A stretch of 64,000 nt of DNA from Solobacterium sp. (GTDB lineage: Bacteria > Bacillota_I > Bacilli_A > Erysipelotrichales > Erysipelotrichaceae), in the NCBI GenBank assembly GCA_017404505.1, contig JAFRCE010000003.1, forward strand, positions 96,999 to 160,998, in the 5' to 3' direction. Under the pieces are notes generated by a model, which ran no database searches, was not told where the DNA came from, and saw only the letters and a program-made list of their open reading frames with translations. The translations under genes and the position numbers were made by a program. Positions 50,728-59,888 of this stretch are shown here, piece by piece (within the stretch, counting starts at the first letter, position 1; each line of letters begins with the position of its first letter).

Positions 50728-53389
50728 CGGTATATTGAGAAGAAAAAGGTTTCACGGCTTCAAGTTTCTGACACTGTTTATGGCGATCCTGGTCGGCTTC
50801 GAACTGGTCTTCGGCGTTGTCGGACTGGTCGGCCTGACGACCTGGCTTTCCCGCAAACCGGAAATGAACGCGGAAAACTTCTTTACCCAGGAGTCGACAC
50901 TGATCTTCGACAAAAACGGCACGCAGATCGCCGACGTCGGCACCCAGCTGCGTGAAAACGTCGATTACGAACAGGTGCCGGAAGCGATGATCGATGCCTT
51001 CCTGGCAATCGAAGACTCCCGTTACTTTACCCATAACGGTTTCGATATTCCCCGTTTCACGAAGTCGATCATCGAAACGGTCGCCCGCGGCAACGTCCAG
51101 GGCGGTTCCACCTTCACGATGCAGCTGGTCAAGCTGACCTACTTCGTCAACGATGAAGACGGCACCAGCCGGACCAAGGATATCGAATACAAGGTCCAGC
51201 AGATCGCGCTGGCTATGGAACTGGAAAAACAGTCCACCAAGAAAGACATCTTCGAGATGTACGTCAACAAGATGAATTACGGCGGCATCGGCAACATCCG
51301 CGGCATTCAGAAAGCAGCTCAGCAGTACTTTGACAAGAACGTCTGGGAACTGAACACATCGGAATGCGCGCTGCTGGCCGGCATCGTCAATTCACCATAC
51401 TACTATGATCCGCACAACTATCTGGATCATGCCACCGCAAGAAGAAATGAAGTTATCGACATGCTGGTGCATCACGGCTATATCAGCGAGGACGAAGGCA
51501 ATCTGGCAAGAGCTGTCAAGGTTGAAGACCTGCTCGTTGACCCGATGCATATGTTCAACAACAACGGTTCCTACCGCTATCAGGCATACATCGACGAAGC
51601 GATCAAGGAAGCGGAACGGGTAACCGGCCAGGATCCGCTGAACGTTTCGATGGAGATCTATACCTGCATGGATCCGGAGATCCAGACCCTGATGGAAGAC
51701 ATCCAGGCCGGCAATACCGAGATCCAGTTCTTCGATGACCTGGTCGAAATCGCCATGATCTCGGAAAACAACCAGACCGGTGAGATCGTCGGCATCGGCG
51801 GCGGCCGTAACTATGCCGGCGGCGGATCGATGCTGTTCAACCACGCTACCGATCAGTACAACCAGCCGGGTTCCACCGTCAAGCCGTTCCTTGACTACGC
51901 CCTGGCCATGGAATATCTGGGCTGGGCAACCAGTCATACCGTAACCGATAAGCCGGTATACATGGGCAACTTCCAGTTCACCAATGCCGGTACGACTTCC
52001 TACCGCGGCCAGATGGATCTCCGTCAGGCTCTCGGTATCTCCCTGAACACCCCCGCCATTCTGTGTATGATGGATGTCATCGACGAGATCGGCGAGGACA
52101 AAGTCAAGGAGTATCTGCAGTCCTTCAACTTCTCGCATGCCAATATCGACTACTTCGACATTCAGTATGCGATCGGTGCTTCAAGCTTCTCGGTATCCTG
52201 TAAGGAACTGATGGCTGCCCACGCGATCTTCATGAACGGCGGTTATTATATCGAACCGCACACGATCAAGAGAATCGTCTTCCGCAGCGGCCTGCAGGAA
52301 CCGCTTGAACCAAACTATATCAACCGTCAGGTCCTGTCTGAGCAGGTCGCATACATGATGTCCACCCTGCTGCAGTCCAACGTCGACATCAACTGGGGCA
52401 ACCTGATGAATGTCGTCCGTAAATGGTATCCGGTCTATGCTAAGACCGGCACGACCGACTGGGGTGATTCCGGTATTGATTACGGTATCCCGATCGGTGA
52501 AGGTAAAGATGAATGGATGGTCGTTCAGACCAGCAACTATTCCTCCTGTGTATGGATCGGCTATGACAAACCGGAACCGTATGAGAATACCTACCTGTCA
52601 CTTGACAAGGTTCTCTGGAATATTCCGGGTTATATCAACAGCATGCTGCTGGATGCTCTGAATCCGGATGGCGCGGAAGGAATTGCCAGACCGGAAGGTG
52701 TCTCCGATATCACGCATATCGTCGGCCTCTTCCCGTATGTCGCACCGGTGGAAGGCATGCCTGCCGAGTATGTCAGAAGCGGACTTGTCAAATCCGAGTT
52801 CGCGACTCTGAAAGCGCCGCAGTCTGCTGATCCGCTGGAAGCTCTCTCAAGCTTCAACGCATCCATCGATCCGAACTACAATGTCTCCTTCAGCTGGGCC
52901 GGTTATCCTGCTCCGGAAAAGACGGAAGACACCAGCGGCTCGGGCGGCAAGCTCTTCGAGTGGGATTGGCTGTGGGGTCCGGTCAGATACAAGGCACGTA
53001 TCATGCAGAACGGTCAGACCCTGCGTGAGATCAGTTCAGCCTCGTCCAGTGACACGTCGAATCTGTACAACGATCTGGCTGAAAACACGAATACCGAAGT
53101 ATGCGGCTTCTACGCATACGAGAACCTCGGCGGTTCCTCCAACGAAGTCTGTGTCGCCTTCACGACACCGGAAAAGAAAGCCATCGCGCCAGGACAAGGA
53201 TCTTCCCTGTCTGACTATCAGGCTTTCGCGGACCGCTTCGGCTTCTCCCTGGAAGTCACAGAAGTACCGGCCAGCGGCGACAAGCCAGCTGGCACGGTCG
53301 ACCTGATCCTCAACGGTCACAACGTTGCCGGTCAGGAGATCCCGCGCAGCACTTCCAAACTCTACGCCAACGTCTACGTTGACAAATGA
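50699..53389 (+). CDS. Class A penicillin-binding protein (PBP1A family)
   Basis: From ATG 50699 (AAGGAGG upstream) the protein has 896 residues: a basic N-terminus, one membrane helix (about 20-45), a GT51 glycosyltransferase domain with EDSRYFTHNGFD and GGSTFTMQLVK, and a transpeptidase domain with QPGSTVKPF (SxxK) and YAKTGTTDWG (KTG). About 180 C-terminal residues form fibronectin-like or accessory beta domains. It polymerises and cross-links peptidoglycan. The open frame begins at 50675 but the shorter start fits. It overlaps recU and ends at a strong terminator. Confidence 0.95.
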   Translation: MARKTKTYSDGILRRKRFHGFKFLTLFMAILVGFELVFGVVGLVGLTTWLSRKPEMNAENFFTQESTLIFDKNGTQIADVGTQLRENVDYEQVPEAMIDAFLAIEDSRYFTHNGFDIPRFTKSIIETVARGNVQGGSTFTMQLVKLTYFVNDEDGTSRTKDIEYKVQQIALAMELEKQSTKKDIFEMYVNKMNYGGIGNIRGIQKAAQQYFDKNVWELNTSECALLAGIVNSPYYYDPHNYLDHATARRNEVIDMLVHHGYISEDEGNLARAVKVEDLLVDPMHMFNNNGSYRYQAYIDEAIKEAERVTGQDPLNVSMEIYTCMDPEIQTLMEDIQAGNTEIQFFDDLVEIAMISENNQTGEIVGIGGGRNYAGGGSMLFNHATDQYNQPGSTVKPFLDYALAMEYLGWATSHTVTDKPVYMGNFQFTNAGTTSYRGQMDLRQALGISLNTPAILCMMDVIDEIGEDKVKEYLQSFNFSHANIDYFDIQYAIGASSFSVSCKELMAAHAIFMNGGYYIEPHTIKRIVFRSGLQEPLEPNYINRQVLSEQVAYMMSTLLQSNVDINWGNLMNVVRKWYPVYAKTGTTDWGDSGIDYGIPIGEGKDEWMVVQTSNYSSCVWIGYDKPEPYENTYLSLDKVLWNIPGYINSMLLDALNPDGAEGIARPEGVSDITHIVGLFPYVAPVEGMPAEYVRSGLVKSEFATLKAPQSADPLEALSSFNASIDPNYNVSFSWAGYPAPEKTEDTSGSGGKLFEWDWLWGPVRYKARIMQNGQTLREISSASSSDTSNLYNDLAENTNTEVCGFYAYENLGGSSNEVCVAFTTPEKKAIAPGQGSSLSDYQAFADRFGFSLEVTEVPASGDKPAGTVDLILNGHNVAGQEIPRSTSKLYANVYVDK

Positions 53390-53396
53390 TCCTGAT

Positions 53397-53426
53397 AAGA
53401 CCTGTCGGAAACGGCAGGTCTTTTTT
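53397..53426 (+). terminator. PBP gene terminator
   Basis: GACCTG pairs with CAGGTC around a short loop, followed by TTTTTTC. Confidence 0.85.
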
Positions 53427-53514
53427 CATATCGCTGTTCTTTTCCCCTTTTGTCTGTCACAATGAAACTGTAAACAGGCAGTTCACAAACATAATTCATG
53501 AAAGGAGTTTATCA

Positions 53515-55458
53515 ATGTCTTATCCACGTCTTTTTGAACCTGGCAGAATCGGAAATCTGGAAATCAGGAACCGTATTGTCATGCCTGCCATGGGCTGTTC
53601 CCTGGCGGAAATTTCCGGTGAGCCAGGCGCCCGGATGATCAACTATTATGCCGAACGCGCCCGCGGCGGTGTCGGACTGATCATCACCGAAATCACCCGT
53701 GTTGACGATGTTACCGGTGTCGGCACACCCAACCAGCTGAGTGTCACCAACACCCATGTCATTTCCCAGCTGCACCGGCTTGTCGAAGCGGTGCATGCCT
53801 ATGACACCAAACTGTTTGTCCAGCTCCATCATCCCGGCAACCAGACACCGAGCCGGCTGATCGAAGGCCGCCAGCCAGTATCCGCTTCTGATGTCACCTG
53901 CAAGGTCATCGGTGAACAGCCGCGGCCTCTGACAACGGAAGAAGTGGAAGCCATGGTCAAAAAATTCGTGACCGGCGCAGTGATTGCCCAGAAAGCCGGT
54001 GTTGACGGCGTCGAGATCCATGCTGCTCACGGTTATCTGGTATCCCAGTTCCTCTCCCCTTACACGAATAAGAGAACCGATAAATACGGCGGCAGTTTCA
54101 ACGGCAGAATGCGCTTTATCACGGAGATCATCAAAGGCATTCAGGCTTTCTGCGGACCGCGTTTTCCGATCAGCGTGCGCATGAACGGCAGTGACTATCT
54201 GCCGGGCGGTATTGAAGAAGCCGAGGCTGTGGAAATCGCGAAATACCTCGAAGCTCTCGGTATTCAGTGCATCAATGTATCCTGCGGTATGTATGATTCC
54301 GGTGCCACCATTATTGAACCGTCCTACTTCGCGGAAGGATGGAAGAAACATCTCGGCAAGATGATCAGGGAAGCCGTCAGCATTCCCGTCATCGCCGTTG
54401 ACAACATCAAACATCCGTCCGTGGCGGAAGCGCTTCTGGAAGAAGGCTGCTCTGACTTCGTCGGTATCGCCCGCGGCAATCTGGCCGATCCGCAATGGGC
54501 AAATAAAGCCAGAGACGGACAGGACCTGCTGATCCGCAAGTGCCTTGGCTGTATGGAATGTTTCCGGATCCTCAACGACGGTCTGCCGCTCGGATGCACA
54601 CTGAATCCGGTTCTTGGCCGGGAATTCGAATGGGGTGACGCAAAACTGAACCGCAACGGCAATGGCCGCAAAGCGGCTGTGATCGGCGGCGGTCCAGCCG
54701 GTATGGAAGCAGCTGTCACTCTGGCTAAGCGCGGCTTCGCTGTCAGCCTGTTTGAAAAAGCGGGCAAACTCGGCGGCACTGTCAACCTGGCTGCCGTTCC
54801 GCCCAACAAAGATATGCTGAAAGAATTCATCGAAACACAGGAAGCGGAGCTGAAACAGCGCGGTGTGAATGTCTGCCTGAACAGCGAGGTCACGGCTGAA
54901 CAGCTGAAAGCTGACGGTTTTGAGGCGGTCTTCCTGGCCGTCGGTGGAAAGCCGATCGTTCCGGATCTGCCCGGCATTGACAAAGCCGTCACAGCGGAAG
55001 ATGTTCTCTCCGGCCAGACACCGGTCAGCGGTGAAAACGTCGTAGTGATCGGCGGCGGTGTAACCGGTCTTGAAACAGCTGAAACACTGGCGAAAGATTA
55101 CAAAGTTACGGTTGTTGAAATGCTTGCCAAAGTCGGCGGCAATCTGTATCCAAGCGTCACGATGCACCTGGTCCAGGAAATCATGAAAACCGGCGGCGTC
55201 ATTGCCAAAGAAAAAGCCCTGACGGAAGTGGGCGACGGCTTTGTCATGGTGAAAGACATGCAGAGCGGTGAAGTCACGAAGGTCCCGGCTGACTGTGTCG
55301 TGCTTGCCATGGGTGTGCGCAGTGACAGAAGCCTGGTGGATTCCTTCAAAGCTGTCTTCGCGGATAAAGTGATCCTCGTCGGCGACTGTGCGAAAGCGGG
55401 TCAGATCTACGATGCACTGCATTCCGCCCATGACCGTGCCTTCGTCTTTGACAACTGA
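53515..55458 (+). CDS. Old-yellow-enzyme family NADH:flavin oxidoreductase, 2,4-dienoyl-CoA/enoate reductase type
   Basis: The 647-residue protein has an N-terminal FMN barrel (residues about 1-345; YPRLFEPGRIGNLEIRNR, HAAHGYLVSQFLSP), a [4Fe-4S] loop CLGCMECF plus a later Cys near GCTLNP, and a C-terminal FAD/NAD domain with AAVIGGGPAGMEAA. This is the layout of anaerobic enoate and dienoyl-CoA reductases. The electron acceptor is an unsaturated compound that cannot be named. ATG 53515 has AAAGGAG upstream; the open frame begins further upstream. It is a single-gene unit between two terminators. Confidence 0.93.
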   Translation: MSYPRLFEPGRIGNLEIRNRIVMPAMGCSLAEISGEPGARMINYYAERARGGVGLIITEITRVDDVTGVGTPNQLSVTNTHVISQLHRLVEAVHAYDTKLFVQLHHPGNQTPSRLIEGRQPVSASDVTCKVIGEQPRPLTTEEVEAMVKKFVTGAVIAQKAGVDGVEIHAAHGYLVSQFLSPYTNKRTDKYGGSFNGRMRFITEIIKGIQAFCGPRFPISVRMNGSDYLPGGIEEAEAVEIAKYLEALGIQCINVSCGMYDSGATIIEPSYFAEGWKKHLGKMIREAVSIPVIAVDNIKHPSVAEALLEEGCSDFVGIARGNLADPQWANKARDGQDLLIRKCLGCMECFRILNDGLPLGCTLNPVLGREFEWGDAKLNRNGNGRKAAVIGGGPAGMEAAVTLAKRGFAVSLFEKAGKLGGTVNLAAVPPNKDMLKEFIETQEAELKQRGVNVCLNSEVTAEQLKADGFEAVFLAVGGKPIVPDLPGIDKAVTAEDVLSGQTPVSGENVVVIGGGVTGLETAETLAKDYKVTVVEMLAKVGGNLYPSVTMHLVQEIMKTGGVIAKEKALTEVGDGFVMVKDMQSGEVTKVPADCVVLAMGVRSDRSLVDSFKAVFADKVILVGDCAKAGQIYDALHSAHDRAFVFDN

Positions 55459-55469
55459 AATAACCATCC

Positions 55470-55495
55470 GGGGGACAGCGGTCCCCCTTTTTTTT
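55470..55495 (+). terminator. Reductase gene terminator
   Basis: GGGGGAC pairs with GTCCCCC around a four-base loop, followed by eight T residues. Confidence 0.88.
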
Positions 55496-55532
55496 GCATC
55501 GGCTATAATGAATGTATTGACGGAGAATGGAT

Positions 55533-56306
55533 ATGAAATACTTTTTCTTTGATATCGACGGAACCCTGACGAACATTCATACCGGCCAGCTGGTAGAAAG
55601 CGGCCTTCAGACGCTGCGCAAGCTGGAAGAAAACGGTCATTTTGTGGCCATCGCCACCGGCCGGGCTTACTACAAGACGATCAAAGCAGCCAGAGATGCC
55701 GGCGTGCACAACTTCGTCGCCAACGGCGGTGCCGCTCTTGTCATCAACGACAAACTGGTCAAAAACAGTCCGCTGGACAGAGAAAAAGCCCTGACGATCA
55801 TTCATGAGGTGGATGATCTGGGCTATGGCATTCTCGTTGCTGTCAACGACAGTATCGACGTCGTCATGCGCGATCACCGTTTCCTCGAGCAGTTCGGCGA
55901 GCGGCGCGAACCGACGAATTACATTTACAGGCCGGATATGGAATATGACGATCTGCAGGATATCTACAAAATCTACATTGCCATGCCGCCGCAGGACGAA
56001 CACAAGCTGAAGAACCTGGATCTGCTCGGCCACATCCGCATGGGTGCGGACTATTTCTGGTACCAGCATGACGCCAAGGACCAGGGCATCCGGGACATGC
56101 TGGAATACCTGCACGGCGATATCCATGACGTCGTTGTCTTCGGAGACGCGGAGAATGACATGGTCATGTTCAAAAAGGACTGGACCAGCATCGCCATGGG
56201 CAACGGCAATGAGGAACTGAAAGCGATGGCTGACTATGTCACCGACGCGGCGGAGGACGACGGCATCCGCAATGCCTGCCTGCACTTCGGCTGGATCGAT
56301 GAATAA
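55533..56306 (+). CDS. HAD superfamily phosphatase, Cof-type
   Basis: The 257-residue protein has motif I YFFFDIDGTLT, motif II AIATGRAYY, and motif IV VVFGDAENDMVMF of the HAD IIB subfamily with a C2 cap. It likely dephosphorylates a sugar phosphate or related metabolite. ATG 55533 lies seven bases after GGAG; an ATG at 55527 is too close to that site. It converges on the PstS-like gene across a bidirectional hairpin. Confidence 0.92.
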   Translation: MKYFFFDIDGTLTNIHTGQLVESGLQTLRKLEENGHFVAIATGRAYYKTIKAARDAGVHNFVANGGAALVINDKLVKNSPLDREKALTIIHEVDDLGYGILVAVNDSIDVVMRDHRFLEQFGERREPTNYIYRPDMEYDDLQDIYKIYIAMPPQDEHKLKNLDLLGHIRMGADYFWYQHDAKDQGIRDMLEYLHGDIHDVVVFGDAENDMVMFKKDWTSIAMGNGNEELKAMADYVTDAAEDDGIRNACLHFGWIDE

Positions 56307-56329
56307 TCAGGCAGAATCAGAACAGATGA

Positions 56330-56362
56330 AAACAGGCAGGTGATTTCCTCACCTGCCTTTAC
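56330..56362. terminator. Convergent hairpin between HAD and PstS-like genes
   Basis: AGGCAGGTGA pairs with TCACCTGCCT (56334-56358) around a five-base loop. T-runs are short on both sides, so termination may be partial. Confidence 0.6.
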
Positions 56363-57813
56363 TGTTCTTCTTTTGTCAGTACGGTGCCCTGGGATGGCAG
56401 CAGTATGTCTGATTTGTTATAGATCAGATCCTGAATGACGATCTTTTCATCATTTACATCCGCATTGATTTCAAACAGGAAACGATGATCGAATAAATCG
56501 AAGTTTTCCGATCCGTCCTCATTGATATAGGTGCCGATCTGTCCCTTCACCGTCTGATCATCGTGTTTCAGAATGAACAGTCGCGCCCAATAATCTTCCG
56601 GCTGCGGGAACAGCTGGATTTCCCATTCGCCGTTTTCGTCGCTGCCGCGATAGACTTCATAACTGTCCGGCAGTTCGTTTTCAATGCGGCTGCCGGTCTT
56701 TCGGTCACCAAGCGGCGCGTAGCCGTTTTTTTCGATCAGCTTCTGACCGTCATCCGAGAGCAGGAAATCCAGAAGATTACATACGTTTTCTTTCTGATTG
56801 GAAACAAGTCTGGCGGCGACAACGTCGACAATGATCGGATAGGTTCCGTTTCGGATATTCTCCACACTCGGCTCGATGCCGTCGATCTTCAGCATTTTCA
56901 CATGCGTTTCCTGCTGCAGAGAATTCAGAAAATAGCGGAAGGTATAGCCCAGTGCCCCTCTCTCATTGTGGTACTGCGCGACCTGTTTGACGACACCGCC
57001 CATCGCCGAATCATATTCGAACGTTTTCGGTTCCTTCAGTGACACATCGCCCATGAAGTATTTCATCACGACCTGGGAACCGGAATCCTCCGGTCTCTGG
57101 AACGCGATGATTTCCTGGTTTTTGCCGCCGACTTCCCGCCAGTTGGTAATATCGCCGTGATAGATGGCACGTACCTGCTCGCTGCTCAGTGATTCCACCG
57201 GATTGTCTTCTTCCACAAAAAAGACAAAAGCTTCCCGGCCGATCGGCAGCGTCTCGATCTGTTCGTACATATAGGTGGCATCCCGGCGCTGGTTAGCGGA
57301 AGGTCTCGCCCCGAAAACGATATCCACGTCGCCGCGTATCAGCCTGTCATATGCACGGACCGTATTGGTGAAACTGACATATTTCCCGTTGCAGTAATAA
57401 ACGTCCATCAGTTCCTGATCCAGATCAGCTTTACGGCTGTTCATCTCATTCTCTGCCTGTTTCCAGATATCCTTTTCGATCTCTGCGATATTGTCATAGA
57501 CAGATAAAGCAATGGCGTTATACAGCGGATAGCATGCCTCGGCTCCATCCAGAACCGGCATATCCTCTTCCCTTTCAATATGAAAGGAAACGGAATGATC
57601 CAGCAGATTCAGTTTTTCGCCGTCATAGACGTGATAACCGCTGAAATCAGTGGACGAATAACCGTTCATATACTCGAAGCCATGACCCATATATTTGTCC
57701 CGGTCACTGTTCATCATCGCATGGCGCACTGCCTGCACGAAAAGAAAGGCGGCCAGCAGGACCAGCAGTGTATTTCGCACATAGTGAGGTTTCTTAACTT
57801 TATTTTCACTCAT
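56359..57813 (-). CDS. PstS-like substrate-binding protein, membrane-anchored
   Basis: The 484-residue protein has an N-terminal membrane helix (about 12-30) instead of a lipobox, then a periplasmic-binding fold with MPVLDGAEACYPLYNAI, VDIVFGARPSANQ, IGREAFVFFV and FQRPEDSGSQVVM, as in the PstS/PBP_like_2 group that binds phosphate. A C-terminal domain of about 110 residues follows. No Pst permease genes are adjacent. TATAAT lies six bases before ATG 57813 and there is no ribosome binding site. It may act as a phosphate or anion sensor; this is inference. Confidence 0.8.
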   Translation of the reverse strand: MSENKVKKPHYVRNTLLVLLAAFLFVQAVRHAMMNSDRDKYMGHGFEYMNGYSSTDFSGYHVYDGEKLNLLDHSVSFHIEREEDMPVLDGAEACYPLYNAIALSVYDNIAEIEKDIWKQAENEMNSRKADLDQELMDVYYCNGKYVSFTNTVRAYDRLIRGDVDIVFGARPSANQRRDATYMYEQIETLPIGREAFVFFVEEDNPVESLSSEQVRAIYHGDITNWREVGGKNQEIIAFQRPEDSGSQVVMKYFMGDVSLKEPKTFEYDSAMGGVVKQVAQYHNERGALGYTFRYFLNSLQQETHVKMLKIDGIEPSVENIRNGTYPIIVDVVAARLVSNQKENVCNLLDFLLSDDGQKLIEKNGYAPLGDRKTGSRIENELPDSYEVYRGSDENGEWEIQLFPQPEDYWARLFILKHDDQTVKGQIGTYINEDGSENFDLFDHRFLFEINADVNDEKIVIQDLIYNKSDILLPSQGTVLTKEEQ

Positions 57814-57819
57814 GACCAT

Positions 57820-57825
57820 ATTATA
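57820..57825 (-). promoter_or_regulatory. -10 box TATAAT, leaderless start of PstS-like gene
   Basis: Six bases separate TATAAT from ATG 57813. The box lies directly after the T-run of the upstream terminator, leaving no good -35. Confidence 0.55.
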
Positions 57826-57849
57826 ACGAAAAAAACCGCAGATGCGGTT
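57826..57849 (-). terminator. Terminator of HAD gene at 57851-58681
   Basis: AACCGCA pairs with TGCGGTT and is followed by seven T residues on the minus strand. Confidence 0.8.
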
Positions 57850-57850
57850 T

Positions 57851-58681
57851 TCAGAGATAATGGTCGAACAGCCAGCGGCCGAAGCCGTCTTCCCCGGCCG
57901 GGTATTCGGTGATGTAATCGGCGATTTCCTTGTTCTCCGGCATGCCGTTGCAGAGACATACCGAGCAGCCGGCCATCTTCATCATTTCCAGATCGTTTTC
58001 GGCATCACCGAAGGCCATGACATCCTCCATGGGAATATCGTTTGCCTTGCAGTATTCCAGGACAGCGTTGCCCTTGTTGTTACGGCGGTCCTGGAATTCG
58101 AGCAGATCCACCCTCGTCTTGAAGGAGAAGAAGACATCGTTCTCAATGGTTCTGGCCAGCGGCACGACGACACTGTCCATCTCTTCGACGGTATATGTCC
58201 GGTACATGATCTTACCGACCGGTTCTTCCCAGAATTCCGAGATATCCTTGACGATGTTTGAATCATTGTTGTTGCGCTTGGCGCTTGCCCGCAGCAGTTC
58301 GTCGTCCCACTGGGCCAGCATGTAGCCTTCCCGGTATATGAAGGGATTGCATTTGGCCGGTGCCATGCCCAGGATGATTTCCTTGATGGTTTCCGGCTGC
58401 AGCGGATTGAGCTTGACCGTCTCATCCTTGCGGGAGTCATAGATCTCGCCGCCATTGAGACCGATGATGAAATCAAACTGGAAGCCAAGCTGCCATTCTT
58501 CGGCATGTTTCAGAAGCCTCTGCCAGAGCGGCCGGCCGGACGCCAGTCCGAGTCTTACACCGCGTTTGTGAAGTTCCTGCAGAGCTTTCCGGTTGATGTC
58601 ACCGAACTGATCATTGCGGTCACGCAGGGTACGGTCAATATCCGCCACCACGACCTTGTATTCTTTCTGTATTCTTTCCAT
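57851..58681 (-). CDS. HAD superfamily phosphatase, Cof-type, with DIDRT motif
   Basis: The 276-residue protein has motif I VVVADIDRTLRD, in which the usual G of DxDGT is R; motif II LGLASGR; and VMAFGDAENDLEMM as motif IV. The nucleophile and acid Asp residues are kept, so it is probably active. Function is unknown. CATAAT lies six bases before ATG 58681, with no ribosome binding site. It follows the fructokinase gene on the same strand after a terminator. Confidence 0.9.
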   Translation of the reverse strand: MERIQKEYKVVVADIDRTLRDRNDQFGDINRKALQELHKRGVRLGLASGRPLWQRLLKHAEEWQLGFQFDFIIGLNGGEIYDSRKDETVKLNPLQPETIKEIILGMAPAKCNPFIYREGYMLAQWDDELLRASAKRNNNDSNIVKDISEFWEEPVGKIMYRTYTVEEMDSVVVPLARTIENDVFFSFKTRVDLLEFQDRRNNKGNAVLEYCKANDIPMEDVMAFGDAENDLEMMKMAGCSVCLCNGMPENKEIADYITEYPAGEDGFGRWLFDHYL

Positions 58682-58687
58682 GCTTTC

Positions 58688-58693
58688 ATTATG
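58688..58693 (-). promoter_or_regulatory. -10 box CATAAT, leaderless start of HAD gene
   Basis: Six bases (GAAAGC on the minus strand) separate CATAAT from ATG 58681. Confidence 0.5.
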
Positions 58694-58709
58694 TCAGAAA
58701 AGCAGGCAT

Positions 58710-58733
58710 TAAAAAAGCCGGATCGCTCCGGCT
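58710..58733 (-). terminator. Fructokinase terminator
   Basis: AGCCGGA pairs with TCCGGCT around a four-base loop, followed by six T residues on the minus strand. Confidence 0.85.
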
Positions 58734-58742
58734 GTGACTGTT

Positions 58743-59729
58743 TTACTGGCGGGCGGCCAGGAATGCGTCGATTTCCTCAACGGTCGGCATGACACGAAGA
58801 GCGCCTTTTCTCGTCGTGACGATGGAGGCTGCAGCATTGGCTCTGACCAGCATGTTCTTCAGTTTTTCTTCATCAAAGCCGTCCAGACCGTTGTCCAGAA
58901 CAGCATTGATCATGTTGGCGCAGAACGTATCGCCGGCACCGGTCGTTTCGATCGTTCCTTCCTGCAGGAACGGCGCGGCTTCGACCTTGAGGTCCTTGTA
59001 ATAGGCTCGGCTTCCGTCCGGTCCCATCGAGAGGCAGATCAGTTTCAGATTCGGATACTTTTCTCTGAGGACGGCAATGCCTTCGTCAAAGTCTTCCTTG
59101 CCGGTAAACCACTGGATCTCGTTATCGGAGATCTTCAGAACGTGGGCATGACGCATGCCATAGTCGATCTGGGCATGAGCGGCATCCAGCGACGGCCATA
59201 ACGGTTCGCGCAGATTCGGGTCAAAGGAAATGATCAGGCCGGCATCTTCGGCGACACGGATCGCCTTGAGCGTCGCGCTGATAGCCGGTTCGTCGGTCAG
59301 CGACAGAGAACCGAAGTGGAACAGTCTTGCCCGTTTGATGAGATTCTCGTCGATTTCATCAGCGGTAATATTGACATCGGCACCCGGTTTGCGGTAGAAA
59401 GCGAAGTCACGGTCGCCGTTGGCCAGTTTCAACACCAGCGCCAGGGTCGTATGCACTTCATTGTCCTTTTTCAGACCTTCCGCGGAAATGCCCTGTTCAA
59501 CGATCGCTTTTTCCAAAAGGTTGCCGAAGCCGTCATTGCCGACTTTGCCGATAAAGGCTGTCTGTTTGCCGAGTTTCTGCAGCATGCTCAGTACATTGCA
59601 CGGCGCGCCGCCCGGATTGGCTTCCAGCAGCGGATTGCCCTGATCGGAAATGCCGTTTTCCGTAAAGTCGATCAGAAGCTCGCCCAATGCGACAACGTCG
59701 AGCTGTCCGAATTGTAATTTTTCACTCAT
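58743..59729 (-). CDS. scrK: PfkB-family carbohydrate kinase, fructokinase-like
   Basis: The 328-residue protein has the PfkB signatures NPGGAPCNVLSMLQKLG and TTGAGDTFCANM with the catalytic Asp in GAGD, and resembles ScrK-type fructokinases (VALGELLIDF start). It phosphorylates fructose at C6. ATG 59729 is preceded by AAGGAG; the open frame extends to 59825. No sucrose genes are adjacent, so the substrate name is only likely. Confidence 0.9.
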   Translation of the reverse strand: MSEKLQFGQLDVVALGELLIDFTENGISDQGNPLLEANPGGAPCNVLSMLQKLGKQTAFIGKVGNDGFGNLLEKAIVEQGISAEGLKKDNEVHTTLALVLKLANGDRDFAFYRKPGADVNITADEIDENLIKRARLFHFGSLSLTDEPAISATLKAIRVAEDAGLIISFDPNLREPLWPSLDAAHAQIDYGMRHAHVLKISDNEIQWFTGKEDFDEGIAVLREKYPNLKLICLSMGPDGSRAYYKDLKVEAAPFLQEGTIETTGAGDTFCANMINAVLDNGLDGFDEEKLKNMLVRANAAASIVTTRKGALRVMPTVEEIDAFLAARQ

Positions 59730-59810
59730 GATACATGTCTCCTTAACAAGTTTTATTTCTGTTTTTATCATACAACAATTCAACTGTATAGGAATATAAA
59801 AAGGCAGCCA

Positions 59811-59826
59811 TGTGTGCATTTTCAAC
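59811..59826. repeat. Direct repeat, copy 1, upstream of fructokinase
   Basis: TGTGTGCATTTTCAAC matches 15 of 16 bases of the copy at 59854-59869. The spacing is 43 bases. Confidence 0.6.
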
Positions 59827-59835
59827 CGTCAGAGA

Positions 59836-59888
59836 ATAAAAAACGGAAGCGGATGTGTGCATTTGCAACAATCATTGTGCTTCCGTTT
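59836..59888 (-). terminator. TVP38 gene terminator
   Basis: AAACGGAAGC pairs with GCTTCCGTTT across a long loop, followed by TTTATT on the minus strand. Confidence 0.6.
59854..59869. repeat. Direct repeat, copy 2, upstream of fructokinase
   Basis: TGTGTGCATTTGCAAC is the second copy; it lies in the loop of the TVP38 terminator. A paired operator is possible. Confidence 0.6.

Noticed and set aside
53512..55467. Long minus-strand open frame (651 codons) opposite the old-yellow-enzyme gene
   Set aside because: It is antisense to a gene with intact FMN, Fe-S and FAD motifs; its product is rich in His/Arg/Phe and has no recognisable domain.
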